A DNA stretch of 64,000 nt from Fistulifera solaris. Its lineage: Eukaryota > Bacillariophyta > Bacillariophyceae > Naviculales > Stauroneidaceae. Made by a program: the position numbers and the translations under genes. The notes below the pieces were generated by a model. That model saw nothing but the letters and a program-made list of their open reading frames with translations. It searched no databases and was not told where the DNA came from. Below, piece by piece: positions 23,130-35,239 of the stretch. The stretch spans positions 62,001 through 126,000 of the forward strand of contig AP026152.1 in NCBI GenBank assembly GCA_030295235.1. The letters run 5' to 3'. Position 1 is the first letter of the stretch, and each line of letters begins with the position of its first letter.

Positions 23130-23408
23130 TGTGTGATATTTGATTTGTAAAGTTGAAAAGGAAACATAAAATTCGTGTGAAGGAGCCATAGCGAATTTAC
23201 ATGATTGCAAATCGTGTTTGTGGAGGCTTCTCATTCTTCCAAGATAGAAAATCCCGGCATAAGCAAATTGGATGAGTGTTCGCAATCGCTTCGCTTGTTC
23301 AATCTACTTTCGGTTCTCAATTGCATTACAGGCGACGCGACATGAGCCATCGACTCATTATTTTCAGTAGTCTGCATGCCCCTTCCTATTAAACGTTTCA
23401 AGTGAACT

Positions 23409-24230
23409 ATGCCATCTTCTTCAAGTTCCTCCTCCTCTTCGAGCTCATCATCGTCGTCTTCGAGCTCATCGTCCTCTCGCGATACCAAGACAAGTCCGCC
23501 GTGCGAATGCTACCCAGGATTTAAGCAATTGTTCGACCCGGAATCCTCGACTTATACGTATCTATTGTGGGATACCGACACAAAGGATGCTCTCTTGGTC
23601 GATCCCGTCGACATTCAAGTTGACCGGGATCTTAAAATTGTCAAAGAAATGGGCTTGAACTTGAAATACGGTGTTAATACACACAATCATGCCGATCATA
23701 TTTCCAGCACGTGGTTGTTGAAACAGAAAGTACCAAATCTCCGTTCCATCATTCCGCAAGCTTCCAAAGCGTCCGCGGATGTACATGTTCAGCCGAATGA
23801 CCGAATCGAATACGGTAACCGCTTTCTGACGTGCCGTCCTACGCCCGGTCATACCGGCGGCAGCATGTCGTATGTCGCGGACAATGAATCGTTTGTTTTG
23901 ACCGGCGACGCCTTGTTGATTGAAGGATGCGGTCGTACCGACTTGCAGGATGGGTCTTCGGACGCTTTGTATGATTCGATTCATGAACAAATCTTCACCT
24001 TGCCCGATGATTGCAAAGTGTACCCGGCCCACGATTACAAAGGACGGACATCGAGCACGGTCGGTCACGAAAAGGAAAACAATCCCCGTTTGGGTCAAAA
24101 CAAGAGCAAAGACGAATTTGTGGAAATCATGGCAAATTTGGATTTATCGCGTCCTGACAAGATCGACGAATCGGTGCCGGTCAATATGCGGGATGGACAA
24201 CCTTTTTCGGAACAGGAACAGGATGGTTGA
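23409..24230 (+). CDS. ETHE1-like persulfide dioxygenase
   Basis: A 273-aa metallo-beta-lactamase-fold protein. The Fe-binding motif is THNHADH (near residue 91), followed by RPTPGHTGGSMSYV, then TGDALLIEGCGRTDLQDG and YPAHDYKGRTSSTVGHEKE, all diagnostic for ETHE1. It oxidises glutathione persulfide to sulfite and is normally mitochondrial. Residues 3-23 are an unbroken serine run coded by mixed TCN and AGC codons, and no transit peptide is visible; either the true start lies in an unseen upstream exon or the protein is cytosolic. Confidence 0.92.
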   Translation: MPSSSSSSSSSSSSSSSSSSSSSRDTKTSPPCECYPGFKQLFDPESSTYTYLLWDTDTKDALLVDPVDIQVDRDLKIVKEMGLNLKYGVNTHNHADHISSTWLLKQKVPNLRSIIPQASKASADVHVQPNDRIEYGNRFLTCRPTPGHTGGSMSYVADNESFVLTGDALLIEGCGRTDLQDGSSDALYDSIHEQIFTLPDDCKVYPAHDYKGRTSSTVGHEKENNPRLGQNKSKDEFVEIMANLDLSRPDKIDESVPVNMRDGQPFSEQEQDG

Positions 24231-24932
24231 AACGGATGGATACGATGGATACGAACAAATGTTGAAGTTAGATTTTAGCGTCTTGAGTATTTTATGAAAA
24301 CAGTTTTCTTTTTTCTTTTTTATGATAAAGTTTTGACCTCCCTAGCATTCCTGACTGGCAAAAGAATATCTGCCAACGAACTTACAAGTAGTCCTGTTCA
24401 GCAAAGCTGTTCAACTATATTTTACATTCTCTGTTACGTTTCATTTTTTAGACCTAGTTTATATCGACCCGGAACGTCGATGCAACGGATGCCTCGTTCG
24501 TTGTTCGTTTTACTATGTATATTTCCAAAGTGTTTTGTCCGTTTTTCGGCACGACTGCCTTTCAGTCATGAACCAATAGTCTCCCGCGACAATCAATACC
24601 TATTGATCGATTCGCTTCGGATCATGCTGGTAGCTAAAGCTTGGTATAATAGTTTTCTTGCAATGAATTTGTCATGATTGGCAGTGCGCGTTTCCATGAT
24701 ACGATACGTTTAGAGCAATGCACCCCTATTCTCCCCAAATCCCTGTTTACTTTGGGTTCAAGTGTAAGTTCAATGTTTAGTGACTCAACTCAATGTGAGT
24801 CCCGCTGCATTTGTTGTTGATCTTCTTGTTGTTGATTTTATGTTCATGAAATACTAACTACTGTTCCTTTTTGTTTCATTAAACTTTCTGTTCACATGTA
24901 TCTGTCTGTAATACTTTAAAACAAACAAAACG
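24231..24932. other. Intergenic region with one hairpin repeat
   Basis: AT-rich, no gene seen. It holds the repeat at 24511-24573. Confidence 0.5.
24511..24573 (+). repeat. CTATAG hairpin repeat, diverged copy
   Basis: CTATGTATATTTCCAAAGTGT, then CACGACTGCCTTTCAGTCATGAA. The hairpin half is intact and the 5' half diverged. Confidence 0.6.
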
Positions 24933-27900
24933 ATGAAACCGTGGCAATGGGATTGGAAACAGCCGCAATGGCATCGTAGCACGAGAGAAGTTATCGCAGG
25001 AGAACTCATCGATCATGCGGCCGCTCACATTTCTCGAAAGGAAGTTCCTGTTTCTCTCTCAGCAGATGATAGCGACGCAGTTTTGACAGTTTCATTGCTG
25101 CGACAACCGCCATCGACGTTTGTTTTAGATATTACCATTTTGCAACACGATGCCACCGTTGTAACAACGCGATCCTTGACGTGGCCGTCTTTTTTGTTGC
25201 AAGACGATGACAGCAATTCTTTGTTCTGGCCCTTCGGATGGCGTCCGCAGAAAAAGAAACAGCATTCCATTCTGGCCGTCTGTTTGTGTCGATTAGCACC
25301 CGACAAGGATACGGAAGTCTGGCATATTTTGAATGAATTGTCTCTGGTATCATCCCCGCACGAACTTGTCACTACTACCGACCGTCATCATCGAGAGTTG
25401 CGCCTCTTGTGTCTCGCGAGCAATGGGACAGTCTATCTATATAATCCCTGGTTACTATTGAGTGCAACAACACACGATGACATCGACTTACAAGACGGAA
25501 TGGTGTCATTCTTATTGGGAGACGCCTTGTTGCAAACCTTGCAACAATCCATGCTTCCCCCTCAGTCAACCGCTGCGAACGTGGTCTCTGATGATGGAAA
25601 CCAACAATAAGGCTTCGACACAGCTACATAAGGCGGTCGCAGTTTGGGATTCGTTGTTGTGTGTTTGGGGAAGTGATGCTGATAGAGGTGACGTTGTGTT
25701 GATTTCCTTAGGGACGTTTTCTGTACTACGGACCCTGTCGCTCGCATTTGTGCCACTCCGTTTGACTCCGGTTTTGTGGAAGGATCAACAATGGGTTCTG
25801 GTCGTAGGAGATACACAAGCGGTGCTGATAAAGACGGATGCATCAGCGACGAAAAAAGAAGAAAATGAGGATACCGTCGAAGTGGATCGTTTTCAAGTGC
25901 TATGCATCGATTTAGGAATGTCGGTGGAACAATGTCAAATTGTCGGCTGGGGTATGCGACCCATGGAAGACCCGATCCTTGCCATTTGTAGTGTCGAGGG
26001 AACGGCGGTGCGGATCTGGACCCGAACGCTGAGTGCAATACGTTCAGCGGACGGTGGAACAGCGGTCGTGATGACTCGAGAAACGCGTGCGCCGTACACT
26101 CAATTTCAATTGCCAGATTCCGAGACTCCTACAACTACTATACCACGATTTCACATGGGACCGGGATGGATTCTCATGGTGGGATCTGCGGGCGTCTACA
26201 TGGTGTGTTTGGAGGGAGCCACAGTCAATGGTGGAGCTTATGTGCAACGGTTGTCAACCGAAGCGATGGATGGCAGTCAAGTAATAGATATTGCACCACT
26301 TCCATTTGACGATGAAGATATGAAACACTTTGATCTTGAATTGCCTTCGAAGCAACCTCTCTCAAGAACTGGAAAAGAGCTTAACTGGCTTGAAGGAGAC
26401 GTTGGCGGTTCATCGTTGCATGATGCTCTTTTAGAGGCCCTGAATGATCTTTCAAATGGGACGAGAACTGACGACAACGATTCCGAATTACCAGCAATCA
26501 CTGCATCATCCAAGGAACGAATACAGCGGCTTCTACGACATTGCTCTAGTTGGAAACAACTGGATGAAAACGACACGGCTCGACAGCGATATTATGAACG
26601 ACAAATGCCCTGCATATCTGTGGGTTCACAGCACATTATTTCGTTTCGCCAAAGCTCGACTAGCCTAAAGACGAGATTACCATTTCAAAGTGTGCTTTCA
26701 TGGCTATCCAGTAAGGAGGATTACTTCACCGCCGCGAGTTTGGCGTTGAGTCTCCTGAAAGATGTTCGTACTTTGCGTCACTTATGGCAACGCTTTGACA
26801 AGACGGAAAACGATGATGATTTGTCAACTTTGGAAGGCTTATTGGACGGCATTTTGCCGCTTACAGACAACGAAAAAGAGGCAGATAGTGCGAGCAAACG
26901 CAATACACATTCTCAGTTGGCGGACATGTCCATTGGATGTCTTATCAAAGGCGGAGTCGACATGTCATCGACACTAACTCTATTCCTGGCTACCAATCAC
27001 GATTATGATCCATCTCGTATTTGCCTAATGCTTGCTGCTGCAACCTCTTCGTCATGTTCGGCATGGAAAGACAGGGCGCAAGACGCATTGCAGCAAAATG
27101 ACTTGGAACAGGTTCTTTGGCCCGTGCGAGCCCTTCTGGAGGTGGGAAACTCTCGTGATTGCCTGTCATTAGCCATTTTATTACTAAATGCGATTATACC
27201 GGACGAACTGCGGTGTCGAACGTCTACGGAGAGCAACACCACACCTTCGATGGAACTGTGTCAGGCCCTCGTTCATTTGATTGTGACTCTTTCAGACGCA
27301 GCCACACAGATGTTATTCAATCTGACTGATGAACAATCGCAGAAAAACTTTTGGGAATCACTGGATGATTCGACGAGACAAGAATTGGCTTTGATCGAGG
27401 AGAAAGGCAAATTTCCTTTGTTGCGGCAAGTGCAAGTTCGATCGTGGGCGACGACTCATCTTTTCTCATTGATTGAACATCAGGCACCGACAGAGGTCAT
27501 TTCGATAGAATGGGTGAGACGACTTGCAATTTGCTCCTTATCAAATGCTGATTGTTCTTTGATACGACAAAGAGAGATCTGTTACTCTTAGGCCAGGACC
27601 AAAACGACGACATCTTGATACGATACAAGCAGCAAGTCTTGCAATTGCGTAAAGATCTAGTTGCAGCGCCAGGTAGTGGTGGCCTAGATGTTGATCTTTT
27701 AATCCCTTGTCTACTCATATTGACAATCAAGAACGAGCCTCTATTCCCGGCGTCATCGTGTCCAACGCAATCGATTTTGAATGCTGCTTGTCATGTGGCA
27801 GGACGTCGGAATACGGAAGCACCCTTGTTTCCAATGAACGCTGTAGTTCTGATGCGCGAGTGCTTTCTCGCTGATAATGTTTTGGCGGGTGCGCACCTTA

Positions 27901-28646
27901 TTGGTGGCAAAGACGGCCTGGTTTTGCAATGTTGTCATGTACTGATAAGCTGCCTAGATAATATCAGCATGACGGATGCCGAACAGTTCCTTTTGTCGAC
28001 GTCGACGTCGTCTCTCTCACATTTCGAAACGAGTCCATCGCATTCATCTGTGCCATCGTTTACAATTCTGAGCGAATCGCATTGCTTACTGCTGTTTCTA
28101 CTGGAAGAACACGTGCTGTCGATCCGAAAGTACGGCGATTTTGATACCGCGCACAATCGCGAAAAGATTGACCCTGAGTTCGCCGCTCGCACCATTTTGC
28201 GAACCTGGTGGCAAATCGCAATTTGTACGAACTCGGTTTCTTCAGAATGGCTCATGGAGTGGCTTGACGATACAATGCAATTAGGACTAAAAAATCGTGC
28301 GACAATAAGTCCGTACCGGCTGGCATGCGCCGCACTGATTCGAGTGTTGCTGTGGTCAGACGAGCAGGATACTCCATCCTTGGCAACAAGATTGGGGTTT
28401 TCAAATGACTTTTTAGTGCGTTTGTCCTTATCCTGCTGTGGTTTGGTAGAAGCTTTACCAGCTTCTGTCATGGAAAAAAGCTGGAAACAACAGCACTATT
28501 ATTCGACTGCTACTCCGAACGGCAAAGGGCAGCGCTCTGTAAGCCCACCATGCAGTCCCATTCCTACCCCTTCGAGGATGACCAGCGATGGCGGCATTGA
28601 TGATATAAGTTTTCAAAGTGCTGTTTCATCGTTGGATATGATGTGA
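24933..28646 (+). CDS. Large protein of unknown function (1,237 aa)
   Basis: Three overlapping frames (24933-25610, 25462-27591, 27552-28646) join into one if AAA at 25598-25600 is AA (or C5 at 25557-25561 is C4) and TT at 27552-27553 is TTT; the total is then a whole number of codons. The first ~480 residues look like a degenerate beta-propeller, with repeated short strands such as LRLLCLASNGTVYLYNPW and PILAICSVEGTAVRIW. The rest is helical, solenoid-like. The order propeller then alpha-solenoid recalls nucleoporins of the Nup160/Nup120 type or coat proteins, but I see no decisive motif. The C-terminus is Ser/Pro-rich. The join positions are inferred. Confidence 0.6.
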
Positions 28647-28775
28647 AGAGAATCAAGTTCCTCATGACTAAAAATACCTGAACAAATTGAATGTTTCGCG
28701 CATGAACCACCTAAATGTCATCACAATGCGGTTAATCACTAATGTTTGATTGTACCACATCGAATATTTCATTGA

Positions 28776-28784
28776 CCAATCAGA
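28776..28784 (+). promoter_or_regulatory. CCAAT box of BTB gene 1
   Basis: CCAATCAGA 132 bp before the start codon. The same nine bases occur 143 bp before gene 3 and 119 bp before gene 6. NF-Y-type binding is inferred. Confidence 0.45.
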
Positions 28785-28907
28785 GTAAGAGCAGGCGACC
28801 AACAACTGAAGTGCACACTGTTCGCAAACCGTAAGTCACCCATTTTGCGGGGTCGATGATTGTCTTCAAAAGGTACAAAGTGTGTTTTGAACCATACAGT
28901 TCTAGCA

Positions 28908-29492
28908 ATGGCATCGGATAGTAAAAGAAACGTCATCCATTTGGATATTGGAGGAACGTTGTATAAGGTATCGCGCCAGACCCTTCAACAGCACAGAGCT
29001 TCTGTGCTCGCGCGCCTCATTTCGGATACCGGTCAAGGAGAGAATGCGGATGAACCCATTTTCATTGATCGCAACGGTCGTTTGTTTGAGTATGTTCTTG
29101 ATTACTTGAGAACGGAGCAGGTGTATTTACCTTTCTCTGTGAGCCGCGACGCAATAAAGGAAGAATTCGTGTTCTATGGGATCGGTGCGGATATGAGCAA
29201 AGTACATCGAACAGCTGATACTGCAGACTTCGAAATGTTCATTGAAAAAACTGACGCAATTCGAATTCAAAGATTCGTTCAACAAACAGCGACATTTGTT
29301 GAACGCGAGTTCTCAAAATATCCGACGATACGCAGCGTATCGATACCCCAGGCAGACTACGTGCAGCTTTCTGAACATGAAGACTTGCTTCGTGAGCAGC
29401 TACTCAAAAGAGGGCTGAGGCTTGTCGATCGTGATTGGAGGTTGGGCCATGCCTTACCTTATATCGTAGTCGAGAAAGTTTGCAGTTATTGA
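28908..29492 (+). CDS. BTB/T1 (KCTD-type) protein, array gene 1
   Basis: 194 aa, first of the array. The BTB/T1 domain (residues ~6-98) starts HLDIGGTLYKVSRQTL and contains PIFIDRNGRLFEYVLDYLR and FYGIGADMSKV. This is the potassium-channel tetramerisation fold used by KCTD proteins for homo-oligomers and, in many, for binding cullin-3; no channel helices follow. Residues ~108-150 form a helix and the tail has PQADYVQLSEHEDLLREQLL then KRGLRLV, the array's soluble YVQL/RGL tail. ATG 28908 is used because the open frame upstream starts without an ATG and is unlike its paralogues. The ATARLIS segment is diverged (RASVLARLISDTGQGEN for the usual EGSMLASLISKQWKEGN). Confidence 0.88.
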   Translation: MASDSKRNVIHLDIGGTLYKVSRQTLQQHRASVLARLISDTGQGENADEPIFIDRNGRLFEYVLDYLRTEQVYLPFSVSRDAIKEEFVFYGIGADMSKVHRTADTADFEMFIEKTDAIRIQRFVQQTATFVEREFSKYPTIRSVSIPQADYVQLSEHEDLLREQLLKRGLRLVDRDWRLGHALPYIVVEKVCSY

Positions 29493-30400
29493 TGTAATCA
29501 AGGGACAAACATTAGCGACGAAAGGCTAGGTGTGTCGATCCTGAGCATCATGCCGTTCACAGGTACACGCAATTCATATTAGTAGGTCTCGCATTCAAGT
29601 AGTTTTATGCAAATATCGCCCAGCAACTCATTTTCTCTTATTTGTTCGATGTAAACACTTGCTGTCTATGCCCAGACACCAGTCATCCGAGCTCAATATT
29701 TGACAATGATAGGCAAAGCAAGACTTGTTACGAAAAAATGAAACACGGACTGTCTCGTGCCTCATCGCATCGCCTCGCGCGAGCATATTATTTATTCATT
29801 CGTTTGCTTTTGTGCTTCGCCAGATATTCTTACATATAGGCCTTCCCTATATTTTTATACGAAGTATCTCATTCTTCTTTTACAGAAGTAACATGTAGAA
29901 CGCAAGCCAAATAAATTGTCGATGATTTACTATAGCAGCGATTCCGTCTTTTCTGCTACAGCCCGAACAAGTGCCGCGCTCGGACTACCAGACAAATGCT
30001 CCTACAAACAAACTACGGCTAAACCCCCCTCTCAAAGTGGCTCACCTTAAAATATACAAACGCGGCATGGCTATATCTGGCAAGAAAATCGTACCCTTTC
30101 GTATGTAATACCGCAACGTGCATGGGAACTACTATGTCTTAGAACACAAAACGATAGTTTTCGCACGTCGTCGTTTTGTTGCTAAGGGCGTAGAACACTA
30201 CGGCGCCTTGCACGGAGAGCCCCTTTTTCGCCATCGGTAATTCTCTCACCGGATATTGATATCGAGCATTGAAAAAGTGTGCTCCTTGGTGTTTGTCATG
30301 AAACAATAATCGCAGCGACGCAAGACGACGACCAACGATGCGAGATGCGAGAGCGAGCGAAACGCGAAACGCGAGAGACGCGCAATGAAAAGGATCGAGA
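29493..30400. other. Intergenic region, nothing recognised
   Basis: About 900 bp without a protein-like frame. Near 30350-30390 there is a GCGAAACGCGA-rich low-complexity stretch. Confidence 0.5.
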
Positions 30401-30560
30401 TGACGTCAAGCGGCGCTTCGATCTTTGAAAAGTATGCAATAAAATGTAGTCAAATTCAGAAAGACTTCGCTTCTTCACGTCACTTTGTGCAACACTTTCT
30501 CAATTTTGACGTTTTGAGAAGAGACGCCACGTCAGATAAAGACACCGACCACGTGAACAA
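30401..30560 (+). promoter_or_regulatory. BTB-array upstream element, copy 1
   Basis: Starts with TGACGTCAAGCGG (30401-30413) and contains CACTTTGTG, CACTTTCTCA, TTTTGACGTTTTGAGAAG and GACGCCACGT in the shared order. It is the most diverged copy and lacks the downstream GGACACCATGAG. It ends about 160 bp before gene 2. Confidence 0.65.
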
Positions 30561-30721
30561 CGGAAACGTGCTCGGAAGCAAAACACGACACACACGAAGG
30601 AAACACGAATGAACAAGATACAAGATCTCGCAAGAAGCCAATGGATGCACTTGCCATCGACCTGCATCATAGTCCTTGTCGTTGTCAGTGACTTCTTCTT
30701 CTGATCATCTGGATCACGACA

Positions 30722-31420
30722 ATGGACAACAAAATCGTGCGTTTGAACGTCGGAGGCACGCGTTACGATGTCTCGCGCGATACACTGGCGCGCTGCGAAG
30801 GATCCATGCTGGCGAGCTTGATTTCGAAGCAATGGAAAGAAGGCAACTTGAATGAACCCATCTTCATTGATCGCAACGGACGTTTGTTTGAGTATATTCT
30901 GGACTATTTACGAACCAATGAGGTTCATTTGCCGCTTTCCGTCAACCGCACTGCGGTGGAAAAGGAGTTTGATTATTACGCCATTCCGGTCGATTGGACA
31001 CAAGTTCACTTACCGTCTTTGGATGAGTGGATGGAAGAAGTGGAATTGCGGCAAATGCAGCAATTTGTGACATTTGTGCGAGAAGAATTGTCGAAACTGC
31101 CCTACTGGGAAAAGAAAGTCAAAATACCCCCATCGGTGTATGTGCAGCTTTGTGGGCATGACCAATTATTGAGCCAGCTACTGAGCGATCGAGGAATGCA
31201 GTTGATTTCACGCGAATGGGAGGATGGTTCGCCCTGTATTCAGGTGAAAAAGACGGAGGACTGGAATGTCAAAAGGGGCGATAAGGTATTTCGCAGAGGA
31301 ACGAACGAAATCAAGCACAATTTTTTTAACATTATTCGTATGTGCATTGATCTGCAAGCTATTTTCGAGTGTACATCCGTGCCAGCATTTAGCTCACAAC
31401 TAGTTTCTTCGGTTTTGTAA
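30722..31420 (+). CDS. BTB/T1 (KCTD-type) protein, array gene 2
   Basis: 232 aa. BTB at residues ~4-95 (IVRLNVGGTRYDVSRDTL, PIFIDRNGRLFEYILDYLR), ending YYAIPVDWTQV instead of the usual YGIDADMSKV. A helix and the YVQL tail follow (PPSVYVQLCGHDQLLSQLL, then SDRGMQL). After QVKKTEDWNVK about 45 extra residues follow that no paralogue has, so the stop may be displaced by a nearby T7 run at about 31322. Upstream element copy 1 precedes it. Confidence 0.88.
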   Translation: MDNKIVRLNVGGTRYDVSRDTLARCEGSMLASLISKQWKEGNLNEPIFIDRNGRLFEYILDYLRTNEVHLPLSVNRTAVEKEFDYYAIPVDWTQVHLPSLDEWMEEVELRQMQQFVTFVREELSKLPYWEKKVKIPPSVYVQLCGHDQLLSQLLSDRGMQLISREWEDGSPCIQVKKTEDWNVKRGDKVFRRGTNEIKHNFFNIIRMCIDLQAIFECTSVPAFSSQLVSSVL

Positions 31421-31891
31421 GAAAGGAGTAGAGATTATGTTTCATAACTGAAATTCAGTCACGCCAAAAGGTCGCATACAGTATGGCCTATAGTCATGTT
31501 ACAAAGCGGGCCAGTCGAAAAGCATTTTTGATGCAGTTTCATCGAACATGCGTAAAGCGATCAAGCAATGAATATCATTTCGAGTCGATATAGTAATGAG
31601 TAAACTATATAAATCTTTGAGTTATTATTATTATCAATCATCATTGCGTTAGCGTTCCTGCGTTTCGTTTCTCGTGAAGGAAATCCGGTCTTGTCGAGAT
31701 TCCCCAATACTACATTTTGATTCTATAGTAACGTACATCTTCACGTACGACGGACAAGCGTTTCGCATCGCCATCAACAACGCAACAAAAAACAAAAAGA
31801 CGAAACGAAAAAATGCAACAACAGAAAAAAATCGTTGAGCGTCTCCATGAATCATCATCTTTTTCTTATTATCTATTCACACCGTTCGAAA
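31421..31891. other. Intergenic region, nothing recognised
   Basis: Between gene 2 and the U32 gene, with ATT microsatellite-like sequence at 31622-31635 and no supportable gene. Confidence 0.45.
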
Positions 31892-34860
31892 ATGCCGATA
31901 GCAATAGAGATAAAGCGATTCTCCGTGCTATCTTGCGTAGCTTGGTTCCTAATACTCGTCCTTCCGCCACAATTCACTTCCTCCTTATCAACGCCCAAAG
32001 TAATAACAACTAATAAAAACGCGTCATTAAATCTTCCGCCATTCATCGGAATGAACGTCGCAAGAATCCCGCTTTGTGGCGTCTCGAACATGTCGACGAC
32101 AAAGAGACTACAACTGTTGTGCAACCACGCAACAACACACGCCCACCTCTAATCATGGCCCCGCCGGGGCTGGCCCCAATTGAAGGCGGCCGTCGCGAAT
32201 GGTGCCGATGCCGTGTACGTGGGATTGTCGGCCTTTTCGGCCCGCGCCCGGGCGACCAATTTTGATGCCCTTCAATTACAAGAAGCCGTGAAATATTGTC
32301 ATCAACACGACGTGCATTTGTATGTCGCCTTGAATACGTTGGTGTTTCAACACGAATTCATCGAATTGGTGGACTGGATCCAGGTGTGTGAACAAGTGCA
32401 AGTTGATGCTGTCATAGTACAAGACATTGGGTTAATGAAATTGATCCAAGCTGTAGCGCCCTCGTTGAAATTGCATGCTTCGACGCAACAAACCGTCTCG
32501 GATGCGAATGGAGTCGCCTTTGCGGCGCAACAGGGCGCGACCCGTGTTGTTTTGGGACGCGAACTCAGTCTTACGGAAATTCAACAAATTGCCCAACAAA
32601 CTACGACCACAACCGAACTCGAAGTCTTTGTGCACGGGGCACTGTGTGTCAGTTATTCGGGACAATGTTTCAGTAGTGAATTTCAAGGAGGGCGGAGTGC
32701 GAATCGGGGACAATGTGCCCAAGCCTGTCGTTTGCCGTACGGATTGGTCGTTGATGGGGAATGGCACGATCTGGTGGAATCGTATCTATTGAGTCCGCAA
32801 GATTTGTGTGGTCTCCAACATATTCCACAATTGTTGCATTCCGTGTCTTGTCTCAAAATTGAAGGACGATTGAAGGATGCGGAGTATGTTGCAGCAACGA
32901 CACGAGCGTATCGACAAGCCGTCGATCTGGCGTGGCACGAAAGTATGAAAAAAAGACGATTCGTATCGAGCACCACGACAATTGCAACATGCCGACACCA
33001 GTGTGGATCGGACAACATTGGTGCAATTGTTTTCACGAGGTCAGGATGGGCAACACGATGGATTGACATCCGGCTTTTTTCAAGGTTCTCGACATCAAGA
33101 ATTGGTGATTGGGAAATCACCACGACATCGGGGTGTGTATATTGGTCAAGTCGTACAGTGCAATCCGAAAACGGGGGTCATTCAAGTGAACGTCGACAAT
33201 GAGGCCGGCATACAATTGAAACGAGGAGATGGCATCGTTATTGATCGTGGATTGGCCGAATTGGAAGAACTGGGTGGTCCTATCTACGAAATCGGCAAGG
33301 ATTCTCACGATGATACGATGAGTTACATTCAATTCAGTCATAAGACCAAAGTGATGACCGAATTGGTGCCGCCGGGTGCCTTAATTTGGCGGACGCATGA
33401 TGCGGTACTGGAACAACAAATGCAAAAGTTGGTGCAGGCAGAGCCGCCGAAACGAACTGTATTGTTGCAAGTAGAAGCTCGCAAGGATCAACCGTTGCGT
33501 ATCACCGTTACTTTGCCTTCACTAGATGGAGATGAATTTATCACCGCGGTCGCCGAGTCTGACACGGTCTTGGTACCAGCGTCTCGAACAGCATTGTCGA
33601 AAGAAGCAATACAAAAAGCCGTTGGGACTTTGGGAAACACTCCATTTGCTTTGGCGGACCACGGCGGAATGAACATTGAATTAGAAGACGACCTATGGTG
33701 TCCTGTTTCGGCAATCAAAGAAACGAGACGCAAAGCAATCCAAAATTTACAAGATGAATTGGATGCGAAGAGTGGTGCGACCAAAGCAAAGTTAACTTCT
33801 AGGCAACAAGAAAAGTCCCCGTCGTCGTCCAAACAGATCATCTCGCAGCTCATGGATCAATTGAAGCCTTTGGCAACAACATCGATAGAACCACAGCAAA
33901 CCATGGCTTTATCCGTTTTGTGTCGCAGTCTGGAACAGGTGGACTGTCTGTGTGATATGATTGAGGATGACGACTCAGCGATTGTTGATGAAATCATTAT
34001 TGATTTTTTAGAAGTACAGGGGATGCAAGACGCGATGGAACGCATCCAACAAGTGACAAACAGACCAATCCGCATTGTGCTGGCTTCGCCCCGTATTCTA
34101 AAACCAGCCGAAGATGGCATCTGGAAGACTTTGTTATCGTTGCGGCCAGATGCATTGCTGGTCCGCTCGCCGGGTCTCCTTTTTCGGATGCAACAACTCC
34201 AAAAAGCTGGAACTGTCGAAATCAACGGCGAATTGATTCCGATTCCTCCCCCTGTTTGGTGATTTTTCATTGAATGTGGCGAATCCCTTGACAGCGTTCG
34301 AGTTTTTGCATCAAGGACTGGAACGTATTACTCCTACGTACGACTTAAATGCACGGGCCATCTCAGCTCTGGCGCGTACCATGGCTTCGCCTCAGCAATT
34401 GGAAGTGGTCGTACACGCCAAACTGCCAACGTTTCACACGGAGCACTGTGTATTTGCTCGATTCTTATCCAAGGGCAACTCGTATCAAGATTGCGGGCAC
34501 GTTTGCACTAGACACAGTGTTCATTTGAGGGATGGCAATACGGGGGCGGATCAGCTGGTGCTGGCGGACATGGGGTGTCGAAATACTGTCTTTTCAGCCG
34601 AAGCACAGTCGGGAGTCCATTCGCTGAGAGAGTGGCAGCAAGCTGGAGTCGGACGGGTCCGTATTGAGCTTGTCGATGAATGCCTCGAAGATATCCGAAA
34701 GATGGTTGCGGGTTACGAACAAGTACTAAATGGTACCACCAAGCCAAGCGTCACTTGGGAAATGCTACAGAATGTGCGTGATACCAACGGTCGCATTTCT
34801 GGTGTATCATTGGGCTCGTTGCGAAATCAAGTTGAACGACGGGCGGGTGAACTGAAATAA
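31892..34860 (+). CDS. U32 peptidase-family protein (RlhA/YhbU-like)
   Basis: About 990 aa after corrections. Bacterial relatives RlhA and TrhP hydroxylate rRNA or tRNA pyrimidines; plant members are chloroplast proteins. Seen here: LKAAVANGADAVYVGLSAFS at the N-terminus of the TIM-barrel-like domain, VFVHGALCVSYSGQCF, then GGRSANRGQCAQACRLPYG with the conserved cysteines, CLKIEGRLKDAEYV, then the DUF3656-type part (LVQLFSRG, SPRHRGVYIGQV). The C-terminal barrel half has HCVFARFLS and a Cys pair. Frame corrections: near 32165-32177 (two bases missing restores MAPAGGW), A7 at 32948-32954 to A6, TTT at 34255-34257 to TT, and one near 32040. Residues 1-35 (IKRFSVLSCVAWFLILVLP) look like a signal peptide, fitting plastid or secretory import. 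It interrupts the BTB array. Confidence 0.82.
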
Positions 34861-35096
34861 TGGCATATGCTGCGTTGTACAAAATTATTTCCATCAGCAA
34901 AGATGGCTACAAATCGGCTTTGCAGAGCGAGAGTGATGGAAGCGGAGATTCATCATAGAATGCCTTGTTATGATGTAAACAATCAACAGCCAATATCTTT
35001 AAGAATTACAGCGTTCTGAACATCGTTTTAGAAGCGAATAACATCACGAGCACAAATTAAGGTGAGAATGAATCATTCGCCTCATTATTTCGTTGG
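34861..35096. other. Short intergenic region
   Basis: No gene. It leads into the CCAAT-type promoter of BTB gene 3. Confidence 0.4.
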
Positions 35097-35105
35097 CCAA
35101 TCAGA
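35097..35105 (+). promoter_or_regulatory. CCAAT box of BTB gene 3
   Basis: CCAATCAGA 143 bp before the ATG. A TGTTCGCAA follows 45 bp later, also seen downstream of the box of gene 1 (CTGTTCGCAA). Confidence 0.45.
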
Positions 35106-35239
35106 TTATGAATTTTGAAGAAAACATGATCAGTTCAGAGTGAGAGGTGTTCGCAATCAGAGAATCGATGCCATGTCTGTAATTCTTTACCCAGTTCAAA
35201 CACAATTCAGTTGTGCGACCCGCAGTGAAATAAATCACC

